NCBI GenBank assembly: GCA_036745495.1
Contig: DAIOGA010000004.1
Span: forward strand, 1-60,956
Length of the DNA stretch: 60,956 nt
From: Methylopumilus sp036745495
GTDB lineage: Bacteria; Pseudomonadota; Gammaproteobacteria; Burkholderiales; Methylophilaceae
Direction of reading: 5' to 3'
Part shown: piece by piece, positions 26,430-34,880 of the stretch
Position numbering within the stretch: position 1 is the stretch's first letter
How the letters are laid out: every line of letters begins with the position of its first letter
Translations under genes and position numbers: made by a program
Notes under the pieces: model-generated
The model's input: only the letters and a program-made list of their open reading frames with translations
What the model was told of the DNA's origin: nothing
The model's database searches: none

Positions 26430-27767
26430 ATGCAAGACGATATTAAATCTAAAAAAAAATTATTACTCGCCACAATAGAAAATATTGATCAAGAGGGTAG
26501 AGGCGTTGCTCATATTGATGGTAAAGCTATTTTCGTTGAAGGCGCGCTTCAGGGTGAGCTTGTTGAATGCGAATCTTATGTGAGAAAGCCAAGTTACGAG
26601 ATTGCTTTTACAGATAGAGTGATTCGGCAATCTAATTTAAGAGTGAAGCCTAAATGCGATCATTTCAATCGCTGCGGTGGTTGCTCTATGCAGCATTTTG
26701 AATTTCAGGCACAAATTGCAGCTAAGCAAAGAGTATTTGAAAATACGCTATCAAGAATTGGCAAGGTTAAACCTGAAACAATATTAACGCCTCTTGCAGG
26801 ACCATCATGGCATTATCGATATAAAGGTCGCTTAAGAGTTAAATTTGTTGTTAAGAAAAATAAAGCGCTTGTGGGCTTTAATGAAAAAAGAACACATTTC
26901 ATTGCCGATATTTCTAGTTGTGAAGTGTTACCTCAGCGCCTCTCTGATATCTTACCTTCACTTCAAGACTTAATTACAAAACTCTCTATCAAAGACAAAA
27001 TTCCTCAGATTGAATTCGCAGCAGATCAAAATCATTTGGTATTAGTGTTAAGAATTTTAGAAAAGCTAGATATAAATGATGAATCACTTTTAAATACATT
27101 TTCATCTCAATATCCTGTGCAATTTTGGACGCAATCTAAAGGGCCTGAGACGGTAAAACCGTTATCAAAAAAAGATGATGTGAAGCTTTCTTATACGCTA
27201 AAAGAATTTGGGCTTCAATTTAGTTTTATGCCTTATGACTTTACCCAAATCAATCCTTTTATTAATCAAGTCTTAGTAAGGCGAGCGATGAGTTTGCTGA
27301 AGCCTTTAAGTGGCGAACGTATTTTTGATTTTTTCTGTGGTCTTGGAAACTTCACATTACCTATTGCAACAAGCGGTGCAAAAGTCACTGGTATTGAAGG
27401 CTCCTTATCGCTTATAGAAAGAGCAAAGCAATGTCGAGATGAAAATCACTTAAATGATTTTGTTGAATACCAATGCATGAATTTATTTGAAATCACTAAA
27501 GAGGCGCTATTAAAATTAGGCCATGCAGATAAATGGTTGATTGACCCGCCGAGAGATGGCGCATATCAATTGGTTCAGCTCATTGATGAAGATATTAATC
27601 CTTCAGTGATTGTTTATGTGTCTTGTAACCCATCTACCTTAGCGAGAGATGCTCAAATATTAGTAAATGAGAAAGGCTACAAATTAGATAAAGCTGGTAT
27701 TGTAAATATGTTTCCACATACGTCACATGTAGAATCTATTGCATTATTTGTGAAGGCAGTATCTTAA
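26430..27767 (+). CDS. rlmD: 23S rRNA (uracil(1939)-C5)-methyltransferase
   Basis: 445 residues. An N-terminal TRAM domain (about 10-65) is followed by an Fe-S cysteine set in KCDHFNRCGGCSMQHF (three Cys near residues 76-85) with a fourth at SSCEVLP. The SAM-dependent core has FDFFCGLGNFTLPIA and the catalytic cysteine in VYVSCNPSTLARD. It methylates U1939 of 23S rRNA. It follows the exonuclease by 10 bases and precedes the L,D-transpeptidase by 13 bases. Length and motifs are standard. Confidence 0.95.
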   Translation: MQDDIKSKKKLLLATIENIDQEGRGVAHIDGKAIFVEGALQGELVECESYVRKPSYEIAFTDRVIRQSNLRVKPKCDHFNRCGGCSMQHFEFQAQIAAKQRVFENTLSRIGKVKPETILTPLAGPSWHYRYKGRLRVKFVVKKNKALVGFNEKRTHFIADISSCEVLPQRLSDILPSLQDLITKLSIKDKIPQIEFAADQNHLVLVLRILEKLDINDESLLNTFSSQYPVQFWTQSKGPETVKPLSKKDDVKLSYTLKEFGLQFSFMPYDFTQINPFINQVLVRRAMSLLKPLSGERIFDFFCGLGNFTLPIATSGAKVTGIEGSLSLIERAKQCRDENHLNDFVEYQCMNLFEITKEALLKLGHADKWLIDPPRDGAYQLVQLIDEDINPSVIVYVSCNPSTLARDAQILVNEKGYKLDKAGIVNMFPHTSHVESIALFVKAVS

Positions 27768-27780
27768 GAATTATTTAACT

Positions 27781-28263
27781 ATGCACATTAAAATTTCAAT
27801 CAAAGAACAAAAACTTCATGTCTATCGTGATGATAATGAGTGGGTGAAATCATTTGTAATTTCTACCGCAGAAAAAGGTATGGGCCAAAATAAAGGTAGT
27901 TTTTGTACGCCCTTAGGTCAGCACATTGTGCGTGCAAAAATTGGTAAAGGAGCGCCAGTGTTTTCGCAGTTTGCTGCTCGAAGACTGACGGGAAAAATAT
28001 GGAATCCATCCATGTCAGTATCCAACTCAAAAGAAGATTGGATTTTGACTCGCATATTGTGGCTTTCGGGCCTCGAGGTTGGATTTAATCGTCTAGGTAA
28101 TCAAGATACAATGCAGCGTTTTATCTATATTCATGGCACTAATGATCTTGTTAATTTAGGTAAGCCTAAATCACACGGATGTATTCGTATGGATAACTAT
28201 GAAATCATCGAATTATTCGATCAAATCAATGTGGGTGATCATGTCTTGATCAGTGAAATCTAA
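27781..28263 (+). CDS. L,D-transpeptidase (YkuD) domain protein without export signal
   Basis: 160 residues, essentially one YkuD domain starting at residue 1 (MHIKISIKEQKLHVYRDD). The active-site motif HGTNDLVNLG then KSHGCIRM is complete, with catalytic Cys134, His132 and Arg136. YkuD enzymes normally crosslink peptidoglycan or attach lipoproteins in the periplasm, but no signal peptide or membrane segment is visible and no better upstream start exists. It may be exported in another way, or act on cytosolic substrates. It lies between rlmD and yhhQ. Confidence 0.88.
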   Translation: MHIKISIKEQKLHVYRDDNEWVKSFVISTAEKGMGQNKGSFCTPLGQHIVRAKIGKGAPVFSQFAARRLTGKIWNPSMSVSNSKEDWILTRILWLSGLEVGFNRLGNQDTMQRFIYIHGTNDLVNLGKPKSHGCIRMDNYEIIELFDQINVGDHVLISEI

Positions 28264-28264
28264 T

Positions 28265-28963
28265 ATGAATAAAAATCAATACCGATATTACGATCTTGTC
28301 ATGGCAGCTTTTGTGACAGTGCTAATTACATCAAACTTGATTGGACCTGCAAAAATTTCACAAGTCGATGTTCCATTTTTTGGCACTCTTACTTTTGGTG
28401 CCGGCGTTTTATTTTTTCCTATCTCTTTTATTTTTGGCGACATTTTAACTGAGGTATATGGTTATGCCGCTTCAAGAAGGGTGATATGGGCAGGATTTGT
28501 AGCCCTTGCTTTTGCATCTTTTATGGCTTGGATGATTGTGGCATTGCCACCCGCGCCTTATTGGCACAATCAAGATGTTTATGAAATTGCTTTCGGCTCC
28601 GCTTGGCGGGTTTCGTTAGCGAGCTTAATTGCTTTTGCAGCAGGCGAGTTTGCAAATTCTTTTGTATTGGCAAAAATGAAAATTATGACTAAGGGTAAAT
28701 ATTTATGGAGTCGCACAATCGGCTCAACGATTGCAGGCGAAGCAATTGATTCTATTTTATTTTATCCATTAGCTTTTTATAACAGCGGTGTTATTCCAAA
28801 TGACAAATTGATTCTTGTTGTGATGGCGCAGTTCTTTGCTAAAACATTAGTTGAGGTCTTATTTACACCCGTGATTTATAAAATTATTGCTTTTCTGAAA
28901 AAGAAAGAGAATTTAGATTACTTTGATACACACACTAATTTCAATCCTTTTATTTTTAAATAA
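28265..28963 (+). CDS. yhhQ: Queuosine precursor transporter (YhhQ family)
   Basis: 232 residues from the ATG at 28265, one base after the preceding stop; a GTG four codons earlier is possible but would overlap the transpeptidase gene. About six hydrophobic segments are present. Family motifs include FPISFIFGDILTEVYGYAAS (about 55-74), SRTIGSTIAGEAIDSILFYP and QFFAKTLVEVLFTPVIYKI. YhhQ imports preQ0/preQ1 for queuosine in tRNA. No queuosine synthesis genes are in the window. Confidence 0.92.
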   Translation: MNKNQYRYYDLVMAAFVTVLITSNLIGPAKISQVDVPFFGTLTFGAGVLFFPISFIFGDILTEVYGYAASRRVIWAGFVALAFASFMAWMIVALPPAPYWHNQDVYEIAFGSAWRVSLASLIAFAAGEFANSFVLAKMKIMTKGKYLWSRTIGSTIAGEAIDSILFYPLAFYNSGVIPNDKLILVVMAQFFAKTLVEVLFTPVIYKIIAFLKKKENLDYFDTHTNFNPFIFK

Positions 28964-28984
28964 TATGAATAGGACTGAATCTAA

Positions 28985-30004
28985 ATGACGCTCGGCCCAT
29001 TAATGATTGATGTGGAAGGTCTCACATTAACAAATGAGGACATCAAAAGAATTTCACATCCTATGGTAGGTGGACTTATCTTGTTTACAAGAAATTATAA
29101 AGATACCGACCAATTAAAAACTTTAACAGGCGCCATTAGAAAAATAAGAGGCCATGATTTTTTAATCGCTGTCGATCACGAAGGCGGGCGTGTGCAAAGA
29201 TTTAGAGAAGGCTTTACGACTATTCCTGCTATGAGAAAGTTAGGAGAAGTTTGGGATAAAGATCCTAAAAAGGCAAATCACTTAGCTTTTTTAATTGGTC
29301 AAATTATTGCTACTGAATTAAGGGTATTTGATATTGATTTTAGTTTTACACCTGTCTTAGATATTGATTACAGTGAGAGCACTGTAATTCGCGATAGAGC
29401 TTTTCACGTCGATATTGAGGCTATTAAGTCTTTAGCATCGAATTTATTAGAAGGTTTAAAAGAAGCGGGTATGCACGGCGTTGGAAAACATTTTCCAGGT
29501 CACGGGTATATTAAAGCTGACTCACATTTAAGTATTTCAGAAGACACAAGAGCGCTCGATGAGATCCAATCTAAAGATATGAGTATCTTTACTGCATTGA
29601 TCAAGCATGGATTAAATGCAGTCATGCCTTCCCATGTTCTTTATTCTGCGGCAGACAAAAATCCAGCAGGCTTTTCAAGCTTTTGGCTAAAAGATCAATT
29701 AAGAGAAAACTTTCATTTTAACGGGGCTATCTTTAGTGATGATATGAGCATGAAAGGTGCCATACTTGGCGGCGAGATGAAAGATAGAATTTTAAAGGCG
29801 CTTGAAGCTGGATGTGACATGGTCTTATTATGTAATAGCCCTCAATTAGTAGACGAAGTCTTGCTTCAGTTGGATTGGAAGATGGCATCTGAAAGTATGA
29901 CAAGACTTCTTTCGATGAAAGGGTTTAAAACACCTCACGAAGCTTTACAAATGACCCAGAAAAAAGGTTTCAAAGAGATGACAAGCCAGATTATGGCTAT
30001 GTAA
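28985..30004 (+). CDS. nagZ: Beta-N-acetylhexosaminidase NagZ
   Basis: 339-residue cytosolic glycoside hydrolase family 3 enzyme that removes N-acetylglucosamine from muropeptides in peptidoglycan recycling. Diagnostic motifs are DVEGLTLTNEDIKRI near the start, AVDHEGGRVQRFREGFT (about 60-76), GKHFPGHGYIKADSH containing the His/Asp catalytic loop, and the nucleophile region FSDDMSMKGA. It lacks a signal peptide, as expected. It is 21 bases after yhhQ. Complete. Confidence 0.95.
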   Translation: MTLGPLMIDVEGLTLTNEDIKRISHPMVGGLILFTRNYKDTDQLKTLTGAIRKIRGHDFLIAVDHEGGRVQRFREGFTTIPAMRKLGEVWDKDPKKANHLAFLIGQIIATELRVFDIDFSFTPVLDIDYSESTVIRDRAFHVDIEAIKSLASNLLEGLKEAGMHGVGKHFPGHGYIKADSHLSISEDTRALDEIQSKDMSIFTALIKHGLNAVMPSHVLYSAADKNPAGFSSFWLKDQLRENFHFNGAIFSDDMSMKGAILGGEMKDRILKALEAGCDMVLLCNSPQLVDEVLLQLDWKMASESMTRLLSMKGFKTPHEALQMTQKKGFKEMTSQIMAM

Positions 30005-30021
30005 AATAATGTAAATGAATA

Positions 30022-30048
30022 TTGAAACTATTCTGTAAGTTCTATAAT
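30022..30048 (+). promoter_or_regulatory. Candidate promoter of the Bax inhibitor-1-like gene
   Basis: TTGAAA at 30022-30027 and a perfect TATAAT at 30043-30048 are 15 bases apart, slightly short for sigma70. It is in the 81-base gap after nagZ; transcription would start near 30055, about 30 bases before the ATG. Confidence 0.5.
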
Positions 30049-30085
30049 CTAAAGATAGTATTAAAAACTTTTAAGAGGAAAAAAT

Positions 30086-30769
30086 ATGGAAAATGTAAGA
30101 ATCGAAGGCCAGTCGCAATCAGCATTAGCGACAAATAAAGTACTAAGAAATACTTATGCTTTACTTGGTTTATCACTTATTCCAACGACAATTGGTGCAT
30201 ACATAGGTATGAGCATGAGTTTCTTGTTCGCTCAACAACATCCTATTATGTTCGCCATTATGCTTATGGCTGGTATGTTTGGTTTATTTTTTGCAATTCA
30301 AGCAAATCGCAATAACAGTCTAGGTGTTGTTCTTCTATTAGCATTAACTTTATTCCTAGGTGTGATGTTAGGCCCAATTCTTCAAGTTGCCTTTCATCTA
30401 AGTAATGGCGCTCAAATTGTTGGTCTTGCCGCAGGAGGCACAGCCGCTATATTTTTAACATTAGCGACAATTGCAACGACTACTAAAAAAGATTTTAGCT
30501 TTATGGGGAAATTTTTGATGATTGGTATCATTCTTCTCATCTTAGCTTCTCTTGCTAATTTATTTTTCCAAATTCCTGCGATGGCTTTAGCGTTATCTGG
30601 TGTTGCAGTTTTACTATTCTCAGGATTCATTCTTTATGACGTAAGTCGCATCGTGAATGGCGGAGAAACAAACTACATCATGGCAACCTTAGCGCTTTAC
30701 ATGAACATCTATAACTTATTTGTGAATTTACTTCAGTTATTGATGGCTATTTTAGGTAATAGAGACTAA
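30086..30769 (+). CDS. Bax inhibitor-1/YccA family membrane protein
   Basis: 227 residues with seven hydrophobic segments. It contains LRNTYALLGLSLIPTTIGAY near the N-terminus and FSGFILYDVSRIVNGGETNY (about 178-197) before the last segment, both hallmarks of the family. The E. coli relative YccA interacts with the FtsH protease, and other members act as pH-gated calcium leak channels; the role here is inferred. A clear AGAGGA ribosome binding site precedes the ATG. It appears to be transcribed alone, with a promoter candidate upstream and a strong terminator downstream. Confidence 0.92.
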   Translation: MENVRIEGQSQSALATNKVLRNTYALLGLSLIPTTIGAYIGMSMSFLFAQQHPIMFAIMLMAGMFGLFFAIQANRNNSLGVVLLLALTLFLGVMLGPILQVAFHLSNGAQIVGLAAGGTAAIFLTLATIATTTKKDFSFMGKFLMIGIILLILASLANLFFQIPAMALALSGVAVLLFSGFILYDVSRIVNGGETNYIMATLALYMNIYNLFVNLLQLLMAILGNRD

Positions 30770-30785
30770 TCGTTCTATTGAAATA

Positions 30786-30815
30786 AAAAAAGCCGTAGTT
30801 TTCTACGGCTTTTTT
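30786..30815. terminator. Bidirectional Rho-independent terminator
   Basis: A 13-base stem pairs 30786-30798 (AAAAAAGCCGTAG) with 30803-30815, around the loop TTTT. T-runs lie at the 3' side on both strands. It serves the Bax-inhibitor-like gene (plus) and tadA (minus). Its right arm contains the tadA stop codon and last codons. Confidence 0.9.
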
Positions 30816-31264
30816 CTTTTTGAAAGAAAGAAATCTTTCAGTATTTGACCGCATTCTTTTTCTAAAATACCTCCCATCGCTTCTGCATGATGATTAATTT
30901 CTTTAATGCTAATGAGATCAACCATACTTCCGCAAGCGCCTGTTTTTGGATCGGGAGCGCCATAGATGATTTTTTCAATACGTGCATGTTGAATAGCCCC
31001 AACACACATGGCACAAGGTTCCAGGGTTACGTAAATCGAGCAATCTTTTAACCGATAATTTTTAATCGCTTTAGCAGCATCTCTGATGGCATTGATTTCT
31101 GCATGCGAAGTAGGATCATGATCACTGATAGATGTATTCATGCCTCGACCTATGATTTCACCGTTTCTTACAATAAGAGCGCCTACAGGCACTTCATCTT
31201 TTAATTCAGCTTTTTTTGCTAGCTCTAGAGCTAGCTTCATAAACTTAAGATCTTCATCTGTCAT
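30803..31264 (-). CDS. tadA: tRNA-specific adenosine deaminase
   Basis: 153-residue zinc deaminase that makes inosine at the wobble position of tRNA-Arg(ACG). Zinc and proton-shuttle residues are His54 and Glu56 in HAEINA, and Cys84 and Cys87 in PCAMC. EVPVGALIVRNGEIIGRGMN and QHARIEKIIYGAPDPKTGAC are typical of TadA. The last residues KRKKP and the stop codon lie inside the terminator stem. It starts 8 bases after the PsiE-like gene. Confidence 0.95.
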   Translation of the reverse strand: MTDEDLKFMKLALELAKKAELKDEVPVGALIVRNGEIIGRGMNTSISDHDPTSHAEINAIRDAAKAIKNYRLKDCSIYVTLEPCAMCVGAIQHARIEKIIYGAPDPKTGACGSMVDLISIKEINHHAEAMGGILEKECGQILKDFFLSKRKKP

Positions 31265-31272
31265 GAAGCGGT

Positions 31273-31743
31273 TTATTTTCTTTTTGGATCAGAAATTATT
31301 TTTTTAAAACGAATCACTAAGACATAAAGTAATCCAATCAGAAATGCACCCCCAACCCAAATACCAACTTCTTCAAATGTGGGTGTTGAATCTTGTACAG
31401 GAAGTACAATAAGTTTTCTAAGAAAAAGTACCATCACAACTTCAATAAAGGTTTCAACCTCTAACTTACTTCCATTGAGATAGCGCATTTCGGCAGAAAT
31501 TAGGGCTGATATAGACCAAAGAAGCATTAAAGTCCCTAATGCGTGAATAAAGCCATGAATAAGATTGTGGGCATTGGCTGCAGTATTGATTTCTATAAAG
31601 AAAAGCCAAGTAAACATAATAATGGAGGTTGCCAAAGCGAGACCAATAATAATATGGGCTAGTCCATTTAAATAAAGCATGGCTTTAATAGCGAATCGAT
31701 TAATACCTTTAAATTCGGACGGAAGTTCAGTTTGAATCATCAT
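31273..31743 (-). CDS. PsiE-like membrane protein
   Basis: 156 residues with four hydrophobic segments (about 22-50, 62-82, 100-118, 128-148). ISAEMRYLNGSKLEVETFIE followed by VVMVLFLRKLIVLPV resembles the phosphate-starvation-inducible PsiE family. That function is unknown even in E. coli. It precedes tadA by 8 bases on the minus strand and is divergent from the nitroreductase gene. No Pho box was recognised upstream, so phosphate control is not supported here. Confidence 0.6.
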   Translation of the reverse strand: MMIQTELPSEFKGINRFAIKAMLYLNGLAHIIIGLALATSIIMFTWLFFIEINTAANAHNLIHGFIHALGTLMLLWSISALISAEMRYLNGSKLEVETFIEVVMVLFLRKLIVLPVQDSTPTFEEVGIWVGGAFLIGLLYVLVIRFKKIISDPKRK

Positions 31744-31826
31744 AGAATCCTTTTGAATTAAATTTGAAGGAAGTGAAAACTATCTTTATTATAGAGACAA
31801 CTTTAAACATAAAGATAGCTTCCTTA

Positions 31827-32423
31827 ATGAAAAAACCAGCCATTACCGAACAACCCATCCATCCAATTTTAGGGGATAGATGGAGCTCTAGAGCCTATGA
31901 TCCTTCTCAATTTGTCTCCCAAGAATCCCTTTTATCTCTCATGGAAGCTGCAAGATGGAGCCCTTCATGCATGGGAGATCAGCCATGGCAGTTTATCGTG
32001 TTTCAAAAGAAAGATGCTACTTCATGGACACAAGCACTTAATTGTTTATCTGTTGGAAATCAAAACTGGGCTATGGATGCATCTATTTTAGTTTTGGCGT
32101 GCGCCCACAAGAATTTCTCGAGCAATGAAAAATCTAATAGATGGAGCCAGTATGATACGGGAGCTGCTTGTGAAAATATCTGTCTTCAGGCGACAAGTAT
32201 AGGGTTAGTAGCCCATCAAATGGGTGGATTTGACGTTGAAAAAACAAGACAATTATTTCAAATTCCAAGCCAGTATGATTTAATGTCTTTTATTGCAATT
32301 GGCTATCCTCTTGCAGAAGATAAAATGAGTGTAGAAGCATTAATAAAAGAAAAAGAAGCTAGAAAACGTAAACCCTTAAGAGAAATTTTTTATACCAATC
32401 AATGGGGTGAAAAGTTGTTATAG
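31827..32423 (+). CDS. Nitroreductase family flavoprotein
   Basis: 198 residues from the ATG at 31827. A TTG at 31764 would add 21 residues that do not resemble the family. RWSSRAYDPSQFVSQESLLS, then LMEAARWSPSCMGDQPWQF, is the FMN-binding N-terminal signature. DTGAACENICLQATSIGLVA and IAIGYPLAEDK are typical of the second half. It probably reduces quinones, nitro compounds or related electrophiles with NAD(P)H; the physiological substrate is unknown. It lies 32 bases before the thioredoxin-like gene. Confidence 0.88.
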   Translation: MKKPAITEQPIHPILGDRWSSRAYDPSQFVSQESLLSLMEAARWSPSCMGDQPWQFIVFQKKDATSWTQALNCLSVGNQNWAMDASILVLACAHKNFSSNEKSNRWSQYDTGAACENICLQATSIGLVAHQMGGFDVEKTRQLFQIPSQYDLMSFIAIGYPLAEDKMSVEALIKEKEARKRKPLREIFYTNQWGEKLL

Positions 32424-32455
32424 TTTTTTTAACCAAATTTAACTGGGATATTTAG

Positions 32456-32845
32456 ATGGCAACAGTCAAGCTTACAAAAAAGAATTTTAAAAAAACAATC
32501 GAAGCAAATGACTTCGTGATTGTTGATTTTTGGGCGCCTTGGTGTGAGCCTTGTGTTGAATTTACCCCTATATTTGAGTCAGCTTCAGATAAAAATAAAG
32601 ACATTGTATTTGGCATGGTGGATATTGAAGCGGATCCAGAGATCGGTGAATATTTCCAAGTTGATAAAATTCCAGGCCTTCTCATTATCAGAGAACAAGC
32701 TGGTATTCATACCCAAATTGGTCAAATCGGCGCATCAGCGCTTGATGAAATTATTCAGTGGGCGAGAGACCACGATATGTCAACTGTAAGAGATTATTAC
32801 GAAAGAGAAGCCAAAGGCGAAATTAAGGCTGCCCGAGAAAACTAA
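32456..32845 (+). CDS. Thioredoxin-like protein
   Basis: 129 residues, thioredoxin fold. The active site is WAPWCEPC with Cys30 and Cys33 (Glu-Pro instead of the usual Gly-Pro). The cis-proline loop is KIPGLLI (IPT in most thioredoxins). A C-terminal extension of about 20 charged residues follows the fold. There is no signal peptide, so it is cytosolic. The altered active-site dipeptide suggests a specialised redox partner rather than the main thioredoxin. Its end overlaps the convergent nlpD by 23 bases. Confidence 0.88.
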   Translation: MATVKLTKKNFKKTIEANDFVIVDFWAPWCEPCVEFTPIFESASDKNKDIVFGMVDIEADPEIGEYFQVDKIPGLLIIREQAGIHTQIGQIGASALDEIIQWARDHDMSTVRDYYEREAKGEIKAAREN

Positions 32846-33797
32846 TCGGATCGACTGATTGACCCTGTTTTCTAATCTCAAAGTGTAGTTTCACTTTATC
32901 TGTTCCAGAATCTCCCATCGTTGCAATTTTCTGTCCTTTCGTAATCACTTGACCTTCTTTAACAAGAAGCTCTTTGTTGTGAGCATACACAGACAAGTAA
33001 GAGTTATTGTGTTTAATGATTACAAGTTTGCCGTAGCCCTTTAGATCTTCGCCGCTATATATTACTTTGCCAGGCCCAGCCGCTTTAATCTCTTGACCAA
33101 GTGAGCCTACAATATCAATTCCTTTTTGACCTTGTGCTTCATTAAAAAGATTTTCTAATTTACCCTTAGCCGGCCATTGCCAATCTACTTTATCTTCTAA
33201 AACAATAGGCGCCGCTTCTTTAGGGGCTGCGGATGGATTACTATTAGCCGCTTGAGCTTGAGGCGTCACCATTTTATGGTTATAAGCTTCATCCGTATAT
33301 TTTTCCCTATAAGCTTTGGGGTTGTCTAAATGAACAATACCGCCTGTTGCTGGTTTTGTTTGGGGCTGTGCCGAAGCTTCTGTGTTTGTGATGGCTTCTT
33401 CATTATTTTTTAAGGGCGTTGTAACAACTTCTTCATTTTTTTTAATTTCATTCGTCGTCGCAACAGGATTATTTGTTTTCACTTGATCAAATTTTATTTT
33501 GTCACCCACTTTAATAGCATAGGGCTCTTTAATATCATTTGCCTGAGCAACTTCTTTGTAATAGAAACCACAATCAAGACTTAAGCTATAAAGTGTATCA
33601 CCTGGTTTGACGATGTAAGTATCAGGGCATGGCTGACTAGGATCTCTTTTTACTCGAGCCACAGGTTTATTTTTTTGCGATGCCGTTGATTTCTCAGTAG
33701 TAATTTTTTTCTCAATCACTGGTGCTGGGGCATTCGATGCACAGCCACTGATGAGTGAAAATAGCGCAATATAAATAATAAAAAAATTCAGTCTCAT
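32823..33797 (-). CDS. nlpD: NlpD-like murein hydrolase activator (LysM plus degenerate M23)
   Basis: 324 residues. The lipobox LISG before Cys19 predicts a lipoprotein. A LysM domain lies at about 58-103 (TYIVKPGDTLYSLSLDCGFY), followed by a linker rich in Thr, Asn and Ala, and then an M23-type domain in the last 120 residues. In that domain the usual His of the HxGxD motif is missing (QGQKGIDIVGS) although LHFEIR is kept. It should therefore be non-catalytic, like E. coli NlpD, which activates the amidase AmiC at the division site. It follows surE with a 4-base overlap, as in surE-nlpD loci. Confidence 0.9.
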   Translation of the reverse strand: MRLNFFIIYIALFSLISGCASNAPAPVIEKKITTEKSTASQKNKPVARVKRDPSQPCPDTYIVKPGDTLYSLSLDCGFYYKEVAQANDIKEPYAIKVGDKIKFDQVKTNNPVATTNEIKKNEEVVTTPLKNNEEAITNTEASAQPQTKPATGGIVHLDNPKAYREKYTDEAYNHKMVTPQAQAANSNPSAAPKEAAPIVLEDKVDWQWPAKGKLENLFNEAQGQKGIDIVGSLGQEIKAAGPGKVIYSGEDLKGYGKLVIIKHNNSYLSVYAHNKELLVKEGQVITKGQKIATMGDSGTDKVKLHFEIRKQGQSVDPISFLGQP

Positions 33798-34543
33798 TTA
33801 AAGTTATTCATCCATGTTTTTAAATCATTAATTTGATTGTGTCTTGTAAGGTCTGCGTGAATCGGCGACACGGATACAAAACCATGGCCGACTGAATAAA
33901 AATCAGTACCTTCACCACCATCATTCGGAAGACCCGCAGCACCAACCCAATATAAAGTATTGCCATCAGTATCTTGTGTTTTATTAACAGGCTCTGCTTT
34001 ATGTCTTTTTCCAAGTCTTGTGATATGTATACCTTGAATTTTTTCTAATGGAATATCGGGCACATTAATATTTAATAGCATCGCATCTTTAGGTTTATTT
34101 TTTTGATAATGCAAAATAAGATCAATTGTAATAGATGCAGCCGTTTCAAAATATGTTGCTTCATGTTGTGACATTGAGATTGCGAAAGAGGGTATATCTA
34201 ATAAATAGCCTTCCATCGCTGCCGCCACAGTGCCAGAGTAAATTGTGTCGTCACCCATATTGGCACCATTATTAATACCTGAGATCACCATATCTGGCAT
34301 TTTGTCTAACAATCCTGTTAAAGCTAAATGCACGCAATCTGTTGGCGTACCATTGACGTGAAAATAATCTTTTTCAATTTCTGTGACTTTAAGTGGACGA
34401 TCAAGTGACAAGGAATTACTCGCACCACTTCTATTTCGGTCGGGTGCCACAATCGTGACATGCGCTATTTTTCTTAAATAGTTTGCAAGTGTTTTAATAC
34501 CTGGCGCGTCGTAACCATCATCGTTAGATAAAAGAATATTCAT
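33794..34543 (-). CDS. surE: 5'/3'-nucleotidase SurE
   Basis: 249-residue metal-dependent nucleotidase and exopolyphosphatase. It starts MNILLSNDDGYDAPGIKTLA with the metal-binding DD at residues 8-9. The serine ligand region RSGASNSLSLDRPL, the segment VNGTPTDCVHLALTGLL and VISGINNGANMGDDTIYSGT are diagnostic. It lies between the DUF2069 gene (1-base gap) and nlpD (4-base overlap). No pcm gene lies between surE and nlpD, unlike the enterobacterial order. Confidence 0.96.
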   Translation of the reverse strand: MNILLSNDDGYDAPGIKTLANYLRKIAHVTIVAPDRNRSGASNSLSLDRPLKVTEIEKDYFHVNGTPTDCVHLALTGLLDKMPDMVISGINNGANMGDDTIYSGTVAAAMEGYLLDIPSFAISMSQHEATYFETAASITIDLILHYQKNKPKDAMLLNINVPDIPLEKIQGIHITRLGKRHKAEPVNKTQDTDGNTLYWVGAAGLPNDGGEGTDFYSVGHGFVSVSPIHADLTRHNQINDLKTWMNNFK

Positions 34544-34544
34544 A

Positions 34545-34880
34545 TTACGGACGATTAGCTTTCACATAAAATGTTGCACACAGAAAAAATACAATACTTA
34601 AAAATACTTCTAGAAGCGCTATTTTAGATGATAGATCTTTATCGGAATAGGATCTCACAGCACCTTCAATAAAATAAATGAGGATGAGCATGCTGGCCCA
34701 TTTGTAGGTGTAAATTTTTCCTTTAAGAATACCCATTAACGAAATAAGAAGGGGAATGATTTTAAGAACCAACCATGAGCTCTGATTTTTAAAGGGCGCT
34801 AAAAATAACTCCCACGAACACAAAAGAAAAATAAGACAGATGAGGCTAACAGAAGCCCCTAATTGAAGATAGTTTTTCAT
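34545..34880 (-). CDS. DUF2069 small membrane protein
   Basis: 111 residues with four hydrophobic segments and almost no loops. It contains CSWELFLAPFKNQSSWLVLK and LIYFIEGAVRSYSD, which match the DUF2069 family found next to wrbA in Betaproteobacteria. Function is unknown. It overlaps the wrbA stop by 4 bases and precedes surE by one base, so it is part of a single transcript. Confidence 0.8.
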   Translation of the reverse strand: MKNYLQLGASVSLICLIFLLCSWELFLAPFKNQSSWLVLKIIPLLISLMGILKGKIYTYKWASMLILIYFIEGAVRSYSDKDLSSKIALLEVFLSIVFFLCATFYVKANRP

